Origin: Arcobacter sp. | Lineage (GTDB): Bacteria > Campylobacterota > Campylobacteria > Campylobacterales > Arcobacteraceae | Direction: 5' to 3' | Length of the DNA stretch: 64,000 bases | Assembly (NCBI GenBank): GCA_002869565.1 | Contig: PKUJ01000016.1 | Span: 62,001 to 126,000, forward strand | In this document: one piece after another, positions 53,277 to 62,700 of the stretch | Numbering within the stretch: the first letter of the stretch is position 1 | How the letters are laid out: every line of letters starts with the position of its first letter | Notes under the pieces: model-generated | What the model was told of the DNA's origin: nothing | The model's database searches: none | What the model saw: only the letters and a program-made list of their open reading frames with translations | Translations under genes and position numbers: made by a program

Positions 53277-54490
53277 TGTCTAACTATTTAGAAACAAACC
53301 CAAATAAAGATGGTTATTTTGGTAGATTTGGTGGTTCATTTATACCTCCAATGCTAGAAAAACCTTTTAAAGATATAACTCAAGCATATGAAAAGTTAAA
53401 AAATGATCCAAAATTTATTGAAGAACTTAAATATGTGAGAAAACATTACCAAGGAAGACCTACTCCAATTAGTTTTGCAAAAAATCTGACTGAACATTGT
53501 GGCGGAGCAAAAATATATCTCAAAAGAGAAGATTTAAATCATACTGGTGCACACAAATTAAATCACTGTATGGCTGAGGTTATTCTTGCTAAATATTTGG
53601 GTAAAACAAAAGTTATTGCTGAAACTGGTGCTGGACAACATGGAGTTGCCTTAGCAACTGCTGCTGCATATTTTGGATTAGAGTGTGAAATTCATATGGG
53701 GGAAGTTGATATTGAGAAAGAACATCCAAATGTAGTTAGAATGAAAATTCTTGGTGCAAAAATTATTCCAGCAACACATGGTCTTAAAACTTTAAAAGAA
53801 GCCGTTGATTCAGCTTTTGAATCTTATATCCCACAAGCTGATACTGCAATTTATTGTATTGGTTCAGTAGTTGGTCCTCATCCTTTTCCTATGATGGTAA
53901 TAGATTTCCAAAGCGTAATTGGGTTTGAAGTAAAAGAGCAATTTTTAGAACATGAAGATAAAAATCCAGATAATATCATCGCATGTATTGGTGGTGGTTC
54001 AAATGCTATGGGAATATTTTCAGCTTTTATTGATGAAAAAGATGTAAACCTTTATGGTGTTGAACCTATGGGAATTGGTAAAAAACTTGGAGAACATTCT
54101 GCTAGTTTGACTTATGGGGAAGAAGGCATTATGCATGGATTTAATTCAATTATGCTAAAAGATGAAAATGGGGAACCAGCTCCTGTGTACTCAATTGGTT
54201 CAGGGATTGATTATCCATCTGTAGGTCCAGAACAAGCTCATTTAAAAGATATAGGAAGAACACAAGTTGGTTTATGTAATGATGAAGAAGCAGTGGATGC
54301 ATTTTACAAGTTATCTCAACTTGAAGGAATTATTCCAGCACTAGAATCTGCTCATGCAGTTGGATTTGCTATGAAATTAGCAAAAACTTTACCAAAAGAT
54401 AAAACAATACTTATAAATCTTAGCGGTAGAGGTGATAAAGACATTGATTTTGTAGTTGAGAAACACCCTATTCCCAACGCAAAATTTTAA
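53276..54490 (+). CDS. trpB: Tryptophan synthase beta chain
   Basis: The 404-residue PLP enzyme joins indole and serine to tryptophan. PLP Lys lies in HTGAHKLNH near residue 90, the phosphate loop is [10 protein letters not shown] near 237, and [11 protein letters not shown] is present. It keeps the residues of the TrpA-dependent TrpB1 form by overall sequence. trpA is not beside it, and the preceding HTH gene is coupled to it instead. It ends at a very strong bidirectional hairpin. Confidence 0.96.
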   Translation: MSNYLETNPNKDGYFGRFGGSFIPPMLEKPFKDITQAYEKLKNDPKFIEELKYVRKHYQGRPTPISFAKNLTEHCGGAKIYLKREDLNHTGAHKLNHCMAEVILAKYLGKTKVIAETGAGQHGVALATAAAYFGLECEIHMGEVDIEKEHPNVVRMKILGAKIIPATHGLKTLKEAVDSAFESYIPQADTAIYCIGSVVGPHPFPMMVIDFQSVIGFEVKEQFLEHEDKNPDNIIACIGGGSNAMGIFSAFIDEKDVNLYGVEPMGIGKKLGEHSASLTYGEEGIMHGFNSIMLKDENGEPAPVYSIGSGIDYPSVGPEQAHLKDIGRTQVGLCNDEEAVDAFYKLSQLEGIIPALESAHAVGFAMKLAKTLPKDKTILINLSGRGDKDIDFVVEKHPIPNAKF

Positions 54491-54523
54491 ATAAAAGAAG
54501 CTCAATAGCTTCTTTTATTTAAA
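54486..54523 (+). terminator. Bidirectional terminator, trpB / 54515-55195 gene
   Basis: A perfect 17-bp stem TTTAAATAAAAGAAGCT (54486-54502) with its complement (54507-54523) and loop CAAT ends trpB and covers the stop of the opposite gene. Confidence 0.85.
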
Positions 54524-55195
54524 TTGATTTAATAAATTTCTTTCTATCGTTTTATTGTCTTCATATTTATACATTAACTCTTGATATTTTAAATTATAGT
54601 CATTATATAAAAAAAAATAATCCTTATCATCTTCATCTTTGTATCGTCCATATTGGTCTTTTGAAGTCTTAGACAAAGCAGAAATAAAATTAAAAGAGTT
54701 CACTTCTAAAAGTATTTCATCTAAATACTCTTTAGGTATTACATCTGCACTATTTTGATTTTCTGGATTAATGATTTTTTTTGATATTGAATCATGTAAT
54801 AAATCAGAAAGTGATCTCTTACTATTAAGAATAGATTCAAGAAAACTATGTTTATCTTCATAAATATCAAATAAATAGCTATATCCAAGATTAAAAGGTT
54901 TTCCCATAACCGTATTAAAAAGTGCTTCACCTAAATATTTGTCTTCTGTAAACATGCTTGCAAGTCTTAAATTCTTGGCTTTATCTTTATCTTCTTCTGT
55001 TGTAAAAACTTGTTCTATTTCTTCAAGAGAAATACCTTTTATATTTTCATATGTAAAATCAGTTGTTCTTACTTTACCCTCTTCTACTTTTGTGTCAAGA
55101 AGTGAAGTAAGAAAAGAATTACTATAACTTCTGTTATGAATTGTATTATTAATCTGATTTTTTAATAGTATTTCATTTATATTAGAACTTATCAT
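54515..55195 (-). CDS. Hypothetical protein, 226 residues
   Basis: This acidic, mostly helical soluble protein has no signal or membrane segment. It begins with an Asn-rich segment (SSNINEILLKNQINNTIHNRS) and has a Lys/Asp/Tyr-rich end (KDQYGRYKDEDDKDYFF). It contains no cysteine and no recognised motif. I do not recognise a family. It is flanked by the trpB hairpin and by the DUF455-type gene, both on clear boundaries, and reads as a coding gene by frame length and composition. Confidence 0.6.
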   Translation of the reverse strand: MISSNINEILLKNQINNTIHNRSYSNSFLTSLLDTKVEEGKVRTTDFTYENIKGISLEEIEQVFTTEEDKDKAKNLRLASMFTEDKYLGEALFNTVMGKPFNLGYSYLFDIYEDKHSFLESILNSKRSLSDLLHDSISKKIINPENQNSADVIPKEYLDEILLEVNSFNFISALSKTSKDQYGRYKDEDDKDYFFLYNDYNLKYQELMYKYEDNKTIERNLLNQFK

Positions 55196-55261
55196 AATAA
55201 AACCTTTTATATATCATAGAAAAAATCTACTTATAATTATATAACTAGAAAGAATTAATTT

Positions 55262-56080
55262 TTAATTACAATTATCTCTTTTTGTTAAAAATTTAAGTTC
55301 ATCACATGAGAAGCCTGCTTTTTTTCTTGCTTCTATATTTAAATTTTGTTTTTTTGTTGTACAACCTGGATATATTTTTTCTAAAATTTCTAAATATGTC
55401 TTTTCAGGTTCAAGATTTAGTCTTTCACATTCATACTTAAACCATATGTCACCTTTTGTTACATGGTCAATTTCTTCTTCTAATATTGTATTTAAAGCTG
55501 ATAATATTTTTATATTAAATTTATCTGGATTAGAATTGAGCTTATCCATGATTTTTGGATTTTGTTCAAGACCATTTGCTTCTAAATAACGAGGAACAAT
55601 TGCCATACGAGATAATAAATCAGGAGTTTTTTTCATAGCTTCAAAAAGATTTGTATGGACTTCAATAGCACCATAATATGATCCTAGCTCTTCAAGTAAC
55701 TTTTCTATCATCAAAAAATGTCGAATCTCGTCATTTGCAACTTCAAGCCAATCTTTATAGAACTTTCTAGGCATATTTTGATACCTCAAAGAAGCATCTA
55801 AAGCTAAATCTATTGCAGAATATTCTATATGTGCTATTGTATGTAATAAATTTATTTTTCCTTCTTTTGTATTTACATATTTTCTTTGTTTCGCATTTTT
55901 AGGTAAGACTACCTTTAAAACACCAAGGTATGAAGGCTCTTCCAGTTCATACGATTTGTAGTTTTCTTCAAAATATAATTTATTTGCTAAAAAATTATTA
56001 TAAAAAAATTTAAATTCTTTAATTTTTACTTTTGGATTACATTCTAATAATATTTTTTCTAGAGAATAGTAATAATTCAT
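55262..56080 (-). CDS. DUF455-family ferritin-like protein
   Basis: The 272-residue helical protein has Glu/His pairs of a ferritin-like di-metal site: HIEYSAIDLALD near 90, NDEIRHFLMIEKLLEELG near 119 and EEEIDHVTKGDIWF near 203. These match DUF455 proteins. Some relatives act as tRNA-modifying or oxygen-dependent enzymes; the function here is unknown. It is a single gene on the minus strand, divergent from the metallo-hydrolase at 56147. Confidence 0.82.
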   Translation of the reverse strand: MNYYYSLEKILLECNPKVKIKEFKFFYNNFLANKLYFEENYKSYELEEPSYLGVLKVVLPKNAKQRKYVNTKEGKINLLHTIAHIEYSAIDLALDASLRYQNMPRKFYKDWLEVANDEIRHFLMIEKLLEELGSYYGAIEVHTNLFEAMKKTPDLLSRMAIVPRYLEANGLEQNPKIMDKLNSNPDKFNIKILSALNTILEEEIDHVTKGDIWFKYECERLNLEPEKTYLEILEKIYPGCTTKKQNLNIEARKKAGFSCDELKFLTKRDNCN

Positions 56081-56146
56081 AAACTTCCTTACAGCTCTAA
56101 TTATATATACTAATATAAATTTTATCTAACAAAGGATTAAAAAATA

Positions 56147-56740
56147 ATGGGAATTAAGATTCAACCTATGGGTGACTATCAAACAAATTGTTACATAATT
56201 ACTGTTAATAACAAAGATTTTATAATTGATCCAGGCGTTGGTGCAACTTCTTGGATTAAACAAAATGTCAAAAATCCTGTAGCAATTTTAAATACTCATG
56301 GGCATTTTGATCACGTTTGGTCAAATAAAGAAGTCAGTGATTTATTTGATTTAAAAATATATACTCCTAAAAATGATAACTTTATGCTTCAAAAAGACCC
56401 CTATGGAATGGGTATGACTCCTTCATCAGCTGATTATCTTATTGAACCTGATGAAGAAATAGACTTTGATGGAGTAAAAGTTAAATTTCATTTTTTCCCA
56501 GGACATACGCCAGGTTGCTCTGCAATTGAAATAGATAACAATCTTTTTGCAGGAGATTTTATTTTCAAAGGTTCAATTGGAAGATGTGACTTTCCTTATT
56601 CTAATCCAGATGAAATGATAAAAAGTTTGGACAAAGTTTTAAGTTGGGATAGAGATATAACAATTTATCCAGGACATGGACCATCAACAACTTTAAAAGA
56701 AGAGAGAAGTTCATTAAACAACTGGAAAAATTACTTATAG
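56147..56740 (+). CDS. MBL-fold metallo-hydrolase, glyoxalase II-like
   Basis: The 197-residue metallo-beta-lactamase-fold enzyme has NTHGHFDHVWS near residue 49 (HxHxDH zinc motif), FFPGHTPGC near 121, AGDFIFKGSIGR and PGHGPSTT. It resembles small hydroxyacylglutathione-hydrolase-like proteins widespread in bacteria; the substrate is unproven. The tandem GGDEF genes begin 8 bases downstream, so they may be co-transcribed. Confidence 0.9.
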   Translation: MGIKIQPMGDYQTNCYIITVNNKDFIIDPGVGATSWIKQNVKNPVAILNTHGHFDHVWSNKEVSDLFDLKIYTPKNDNFMLQKDPYGMGMTPSSADYLIEPDEEIDFDGVKVKFHFFPGHTPGCSAIEIDNNLFAGDFIFKGSIGRCDFPYSNPDEMIKSLDKVLSWDRDITIYPGHGPSTTLKEERSSLNNWKNYL

Positions 56741-56748
56741 GATTAAAT

Positions 56749-57657
56749 GTGCAAGAAGTAACTCAATTAAATACATATAATTTTCAAACTATAATTGCGC
56801 TAAATGAGCATTTAGTTGGAATAAATAAGCTTGATGATATTTTTAGCCATTTATCTTCATATTTAAATAAAGATTTAGGTATTGATAAATTTAAAGTATC
56901 AATCAATAACAATGAAATATTTAAAAACTACAAAGATGAAACATCTTTGAATAAAAAAGAATTCTTTGTAAAATTAAATGTAAATGAAGAACTAAAAATC
57001 TCACTTTTATACCAAGATAAAGAATCTGAAAATATATCTTCAACTTTTTTATTAATTAAAACTACTTTTGACATGGTTTCGCAAACAATATATAATAAAT
57101 ATTTGGAATACAAATTAGTTCAAATGACATTAAAAGATTCACTTACCGGTCTTTATAACAGACAATATATTGATGAATATTTAAAAACTACCTTACCTCT
57201 ATCTCAAAGAGAACATAAAAAAATGGCTTTTTTAAAAGTTGGGATTGATCATTTTAAAGCTGTAATTGATGAATTTGATTATACTATTGGAGACAAGGTA
57301 CTAAAGGTACTTGCGGAAAGTTTAGAAAATACTGTTAGAGGTTCTGACATAGTTGCTAGAATAGAATCAGATGAGTTTTTAATTGTATTACATAATATAA
57401 ATAATGAAAATAATGCTATAATGGTTGCAGATAAAATAATAAATAATTTTAAAGATGCAAGAGTTGTAGTTAATGAAGAGACAAATCAAATATTAATGAA
57501 AACTATTTGTACAGGTATATCTATTTACCCAGATGATGCAGTGAAAATAGATGAAATTTTCAGATCTTCTGATATTGCTCTATATGAAGCAAGAAATAAA
57601 GGTAGAAGTCAATATTTCAAATTTAAAAAAGATGATGAAACTATTGAATTATTTTAA
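56749..57657 (+). CDS. GGDEF-domain protein with degenerate motif (ESDEF)
   Basis: The 302-residue protein has an N-terminal GAF-like sensor part (about 10-120) and a C-terminal GGDEF domain whose active-site motif reads RIESDEF, so both usual glycines are replaced. Synthesis of cyclic di-GMP is therefore doubtful; it may bind nucleotide or act as a partner. The start is GTG. It is a tandem paralogue of the next gene: both share GVDHFKAVIDEFD (with V/I at the first position) and an ending with KGRSQ and (D/E)TI(D/E)LF. Confidence 0.85.
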   Translation: MQEVTQLNTYNFQTIIALNEHLVGINKLDDIFSHLSSYLNKDLGIDKFKVSINNNEIFKNYKDETSLNKKEFFVKLNVNEELKISLLYQDKESENISSTFLLIKTTFDMVSQTIYNKYLEYKLVQMTLKDSLTGLYNRQYIDEYLKTTLPLSQREHKKMAFLKVGIDHFKAVIDEFDYTIGDKVLKVLAESLENTVRGSDIVARIESDEFLIVLHNINNENNAIMVADKIINNFKDARVVVNEETNQILMKTICTGISIYPDDAVKIDEIFRSSDIALYEARNKGRSQYFKFKKDDETIELF

Positions 57658-57665
57658 GGGAAACA

Positions 57666-58640
57666 ATGAAAAATAGTATTTTAGAGCTAATAAAATCTTC
57701 AGCAAATAATGAACAAGACTATAAAGCATTAGAAAAGATATATAAATTGTATGACCAATTACAATATTCTTCTAATATAAAACAAATGGCTCAAGATATA
57801 TTTCTATGGCTACATACAAACTTTAATATTGATAATGTAACTGTGGCTTTATTTGATATTGAAAGAAATAATAGAGAGAATATATTTATTGAAGGAGATG
57901 AGTTCTATTTAGATGATTCTTTATCTTTTTTCTTTATTATTAATACACATACTAATTTAAATGCAATTGTCTCTTTTAGTGCTTCGTCAAAAATTCATTT
58001 TGAAATGCTATCTGATCAATACAATCTAATAGAATCTGCATTTTTTCAAATTTCTCCAATAATCCAAAGTGGTATTATAAAGAAAAACTTTGTTGATTCT
58101 CAATCATTAGATTCTGTAACAAAAGTTTATAATAGACACTATTTAATTGAAAATTTAAATAAACAAATAATATTATCAAAAAAAGAGTATAAAAAAATTT
58201 ATTTTATAATGGTTGGAGTAGATCATTTTAAAGCTGTAATTGATGAATTTGACCATGATATAGCAGATCAAGTATTAGTTGAACTTGCAAAAGTAATACA
58301 TACTAACATCTCTGAATATGATATGGTGGCAAGATTAAGTGGTGATGAATTTTTAATTTCAATGTTAAGTACAAATAAAGAGAATGATATCCTAAGAATT
58401 TGTGAAAATATTATTAATGACTTTAGTAAAGTAGAAGTTAAAGTTCATGAAGATGGATATATTTTAAAAAAGACTATTTGTATTGGAATTGATGTTTTTG
58501 AAACTTTTGATGAAAATGATAGTATAGATAAAACAATTAAAAATGCTGACATTGCACTATACGAAGCAAAAAATAAAGGACGTAGTCAATTATTTAAATA
58601 TAGTGATTTATCTGCTGAAGATACAATAGATTTATTTTAA
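57666..58640 (+). CDS. GGDEF-domain protein (SGDEF motif)
   Basis: The 324 residues comprise an N-terminal GAF-like region (about 40-140) and a C-terminal GGDEF domain with motif RLSGDEF. SGDEF variants are known to be active in some cyclases, so this copy could be the working member of the pair. It is 8 bases after its paralogue. The C-terminus (AEDTIDLF) is encoded inside a strong hairpin shared with cmoB. Confidence 0.87.
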   Translation: MKNSILELIKSSANNEQDYKALEKIYKLYDQLQYSSNIKQMAQDIFLWLHTNFNIDNVTVALFDIERNNRENIFIEGDEFYLDDSLSFFFIINTHTNLNAIVSFSASSKIHFEMLSDQYNLIESAFFQISPIIQSGIIKKNFVDSQSLDSVTKVYNRHYLIENLNKQIILSKKEYKKIYFIMVGVDHFKAVIDEFDHDIADQVLVELAKVIHTNISEYDMVARLSGDEFLISMLSTNKENDILRICENIINDFSKVEVKVHEDGYILKKTICIGIDVFETFDENDSIDKTIKNADIALYEAKNKGRSQLFKYSDLSAEDTIDLF

Positions 58641-58654
58641 ATCTATTGTATCTT
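58618..58654 (+). terminator. Bidirectional terminator, GGDEF gene / cmoB
   Basis: A perfect 16-bp stem (58618-58633 with 58639-58654, AAGATACAATAGATTT and complement), loop ATTTT, covers the ends of both convergent genes. Confidence 0.8.
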
Positions 58655-59557
58655 TCTTGCTTTCATATATACTCTTTTAGGTGCGGGGTAACCTTCTACC
58701 GTTTTACTAAAATCTTCTGGATCTAAAAAATCTTCTAAACTTTGTTCAAAAGACCATGATGTTTTTCTTTGTTCTTCATTTGTAGTTGTAGTTGTTGCGA
58801 TAACTTCCATATCTTCAAAACCTGCTCTACTTAACCAATTTGTTAAAGCTGAAATGGTAGGAATAAAATAAATATTTGGGATCTTTGAATAGCGTTTATT
58901 TGGAGTTAAACATAATTCATCTTCCCCATCTATCATAAAAGTATCAATTAATATTTCACCTTTTGAATTTAACCCTTTAGCTAAAGACTTTAATGTTCCA
59001 ACAGGGTCAGGTCTATGATATAAAACACCTAACATAAATATAAAATCAAATTTATGTTCATAATACTCTAAATGTTCAACCCCTAACATCTCATATATAA
59101 TTTCTGATTTAACAAAATGATTAACAAACTCAAACTGATGTAAAGTCAAAGCTGAAGGATCAAAACCAACCATTTTTTTTGGTTTATCTTCAAGCATTCT
59201 AAACATATAATAACCATTATTACACCCAATATCAGCAACTATTTTATCTTTTAAATTAAAATGAGGTCTAATAAGATTATATTTTATATTACTTTGCCAT
59301 TCACTATCTATCTCTAAACCAAATATATTAAAAGGACCTTTTCTCCAAGGTATAAGTTTTTTTGCTGTCTCTTCGATTAAATCAAATTCTTGAGCTGTTA
59401 AGTTATCTTTTTTACCAACACTAAACCAATCTCCATAATCAATTTTTAAATCACTTTTTTCAATTTCAAAAACTTTTAATAATTGTTCATACCAAGGTTG
59501 AACATTTTTCCAAGATCTACAATCTTCTTTTTTCTTTTTTAATGCTTCTAAATTCAT
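58643..59557 (-). CDS. cmoB: tRNA uridine carboxymethyltransferase
   Basis: The start is set at ATG 59557 (MNLEALKKKKEDCRSW); the frame stays open to 59602 but the extra residues do not fit the family. The 304-residue protein transfers a carboxymethyl group from carboxy-SAM to 5-hydroxyuridine-34 of tRNA. It shows KKDNLTAQEF, WRKGPFNIFGLEIDSEW, the SAM loop VADIGCNNGYYMFRM and MLGVLYHRPDP. cmoA, which makes carboxy-SAM, is not in the window. Confidence 0.93.
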   Translation of the reverse strand: MNLEALKKKKEDCRSWKNVQPWYEQLLKVFEIEKSDLKIDYGDWFSVGKKDNLTAQEFDLIEETAKKLIPWRKGPFNIFGLEIDSEWQSNIKYNLIRPHFNLKDKIVADIGCNNGYYMFRMLEDKPKKMVGFDPSALTLHQFEFVNHFVKSEIIYEMLGVEHLEYYEHKFDFIFMLGVLYHRPDPVGTLKSLAKGLNSKGEILIDTFMIDGEDELCLTPNKRYSKIPNIYFIPTISALTNWLSRAGFEDMEVIATTTTTNEEQRKTSWSFEQSLEDFLDPEDFSKTVEGYPAPKRVYMKARKIQ

Positions 59558-59696
59558 AATGCAATTATAATCATAATTTATTAAATAGATGATTACAATC
59601 AAAGAAAAAATTAATTTAAATGTATATAATTACAAAAATTAATGATTTTTTATTTTTTGTGTATAAAACTACACATAAAGTTCATACGCTAACTAG

Positions 59697-59702
59697 TATA
59701 AT
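59697..59702 (+). promoter_or_regulatory. Probable -10 box of ccsBA
   Basis: TATAAT in CTAGTATAATCTAG lies 28 bases before the GTG start at 59731. The surrounding CTAG/CTAG makes a short palindrome. Confidence 0.5.
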
Positions 59703-59730
59703 CTAGTAATTTAAAAAAAAGGATAGACAC

Positions 59731-62538
59731 GTGAAAAAATTGACTGACGTCTTGTTTTCATTTAAGACAACACTTATCTTATTAGCCACATTAGGTATAG
59801 GAGCAGGTATTGCAACATTTATTGAAAATGATTATGGTACTTCTACAGCTAGAGTATTGGTTTACAACAATATATGGTACGAAGCTGCTTTAGTATTAAC
59901 AATTTTAAACCTTATGGGGATTATATATAAATATAAAATGTGGAGAAGTCCTCCAAGATTTATTTTTCACCTATCTTTTGTAGTAATTTTAATTGGTGCA
60001 GCAACAACTAGATATATTGGATATGAAGGTATTATGCATATTAGAGAAGGTACAACTGAGAATAGAATGATTTCACTTGAACCTTATTTACAAGTTAAAA
60101 TTAAACAAGAAAATGGGAGTTTTTATAAAGAATATCCTATGGAATTTGCAGCTTCTACATTAAGAAAAGGGATGGATGCTAGTACAGATACTGGAATTGT
60201 TGAGCTTATAGGAGAACAATTAAATAATTTTAATCACGATATAAAATTTAATAATAAAAACTTAAATATAAAATATAATGGTTATATAGTAAGTAAAAAA
60301 GGCTCATCTGAGATGGGTATATTAACTGTAGATTTAACTTTAAATGGTCAAACAAAAGCAGTTAGATTACCAGGGAAAAGAGGTCAAAAAGGTGTTTCAA
60401 AAATTGAAGACTTTGGTGATACTGTAGTAACTTTAGAATATGGATCAAAAGTATTACAACTTCCATTTTCGATTAAACTAAAAGATTTCCAACTTGATAG
60501 ATATCCGGGAAGTATGGCTCCATCATCTTATGCTTCAGAAGTAACTATTAATAACGAAGATAAAACTAGCTATGATTATAGAATTTTTATGAATAGAACA
60601 CTTCACCAAGGTAATTTCTTATTTTTTCAAAGTTCATACGATCGAGATGAAAAAGGAACTATTCTTTCTGTAAATAACGATCCAGGTAAATGGCCTACTT
60701 ACTTAGGTTATTTTTTATTAACCCTTGGATTAATTTGGAATCTTTTTGATAAAAAATCTAGATTTTGGAAATTAACAAAACTTGTTAGTTCAAAAAATGT
60801 AGCTGCATTTATTACAGCTATTATTATTGGTTTTTCAGGGAGTAATTTACAAGCGGCAGATGCAAATCATGGACTAGAATTTAAAAACACAAAAAATGAT
60901 ATGGCAACATATCTTGAAAATTTTCAAACAGCTTCAATAGGTACTGCTGAAAAATTTTCTAAAATTGTTGTTCAAAGTAATGGTGGAAGAATGAAACCAT
61001 TGAATACTCTAAATCATGAAATTCTTAGTAAATTATCTGGTAAAAGTTCAATGTTTGGAATGAATGCTGATCAAATTATTTTAGGTATGTTAACAAGACC
61101 TGAAATTTGGCGAAATGTTAAGATGATAAAAATTAAAACACCAAGATTAAAAAAATTACTTGGGGTAGAAAAAACAAGAAAGTATATTGCTTTTTCTGAG
61201 GTTTTTAAAGAAGGAAAATATGTTCTTCAAAAAGAAGCACAAGCTGCATCTATGACGAAACCTAATGAAAGAGGAACTTTTGAAAAAGACATCATAAAAC
61301 TTGATGAAAAACTTAATATTTCATATATGGTTTATAACGGAAATTTATTTAGAATGTTTCCTCAACAAAATGCAAATGATAACAACAAGTGGTATTCACC
61401 TTTAGATGCAATTCAAATGTTCAAAGGTGATAATCAAAGTGCAATGGAATCACTAATAAGAGGATTTATAAATTCAGTTGTCTCTGAGAATTGGGATGTC
61501 TCAAATAAATTTATAGATTTAATTAGTCAATACCAAACAAAAATTGGTTCAGAGATAATGCCTTCGGAATCACAAATAAATAATGAAATCTTCTTTAATA
61601 AAATAAATATTTTTCCAAAAGTAACACTTGCATATGTTATTTTAGGATTTATTATGTTGATTGTAGCATTTATAGTAGTTTTTAATCCAAAAATTAAACC
61701 AAGAAAAACAACTTTTGTGTTCTTTGTACTTTTAGCTTTACTTTTTGCTATTCATACTTTTGGTATGTGATTTAGATGGATTCTTTCTGGACATGCACCT
61801 TGGTCTAATACCTATGAATCTTTATTATATATATCATGGTCAGCTGTATTTGCAGGGGTTATATTCTTTAGAAAATCATTACTAGCTTTAAGTGCGGCAG
61901 TTATTGTTGCAGGTATATTTATGTTTACTGCACATTTAACAAGTATTGATCCTCAAATCACTAATTTGGTTCCTGTACTTAAATCTTATTGGTTAACTAT
62001 TCATGTTTCAATTTTAACTGCCTCTTATGGATTTTTTGGTCTTGGTGCAATTTTAGGATTCATGTCATTAATCATGTTTATTTTTAGAAAAAATAGACCA
62101 CACTTAGATGAAACAATTAAGCATATTACGGCAATTAATGAAATCGCATTAATCATTGGACTAACAGCAATTACAATAGGAAACTTCCTTGGTGGTGTTT
62201 GGGCAAATGAATCTTGGGGTAGATATTGGGGATGGGATCCAAAAGAGACTTGGGCTTATGTTGCAATTGTATTTTATATTTTTGTAGTTCACCTTAGATT
62301 TGTTAAAGCTCTTAATACTCCATTTGTATTTTCAGTTGCATCATTGTTAGCATTTTCTACAATTCTGATGACATATTTTGGTGTTAACTTTTATTTATCT
62401 GGAATGCACTCATATGCTACAGGAGATCCTGTACCAATTCCAATGTGGGTTTATTATGTAACAGCAGGTGTATTTATAACAATCGCACTAGCTTATAAAA
62501 ATAGAAATCTAAAAGATGCTATTACACAAGTAAAATAA
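59731..62538 (+). pseudogene. ccsBA: Fused cytochrome c synthetase CcsBA with one in-frame TGA stop
   Basis: The frame from GTG 59731 (ribosome site AAGGA) to 62538 gives 935 residue positions: an N-terminal ResB/CcsB part and a C-terminal CcsA part with the heme-handling motif WGRYWGWDPKETWAY. The fused family protein exports heme and attaches it to apocytochrome c. Codon 680 (61768-61770) is TGA, in HTFGM-stop-FRWILSGHAPWSN, where relatives have a residue such as Gly; the same frame continues intact. Readers stopping there lose the whole CcsA half. No usable start lies before an ATG at 61921. Likely GGA to TGA; a sequence error is possible. Confidence 0.85.
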
Positions 62539-62550
62539 TAATTATAAAAA

Positions 62551-62586
62551 ATAGTAACTATGCCAAAATATTGGCTTAGTTACTAT
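62551..62586 (+). terminator. Hairpin after ccsBA
   Basis: ATAGTAACTA (62551-62560) pairs with TAGTTACTAT (62577-62586), then one T/T mismatch and a GCCAA/TTGGC top with loop AATA. It is long and stable, but the T run is poor. Confidence 0.55.
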
Positions 62587-62621
62587 TATCCTGTCACTAA
62601 ATGACAAAAAAAAACTGATTT

Positions 62622-62672
62622 AAAACAAATTAACTTCTATTTATTTAGTTCAAAACAAATTTCTTATATAAT
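62622..62672 (+). promoter_or_regulatory. Direct repeats and -10 box before response regulator 62701
   Basis: AAAACAAATT occurs at 62622-62631 and again at 62652-62661, exactly 30 bases apart (about three helical turns), ahead of TATAAT (62667-62672). OmpR-type regulators bind such same-face direct repeats. Confidence 0.4.
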
Positions 62673-62700
62673 TATTTTTAATATTAGGAGTTTTAATTTA

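Noticed and set aside
62592-62614. Short hairpin TGTCA-TGACA beside an A run as a minus-strand terminator
   Set aside because: No minus-strand gene enters this region, and the stem is only 5 bp.
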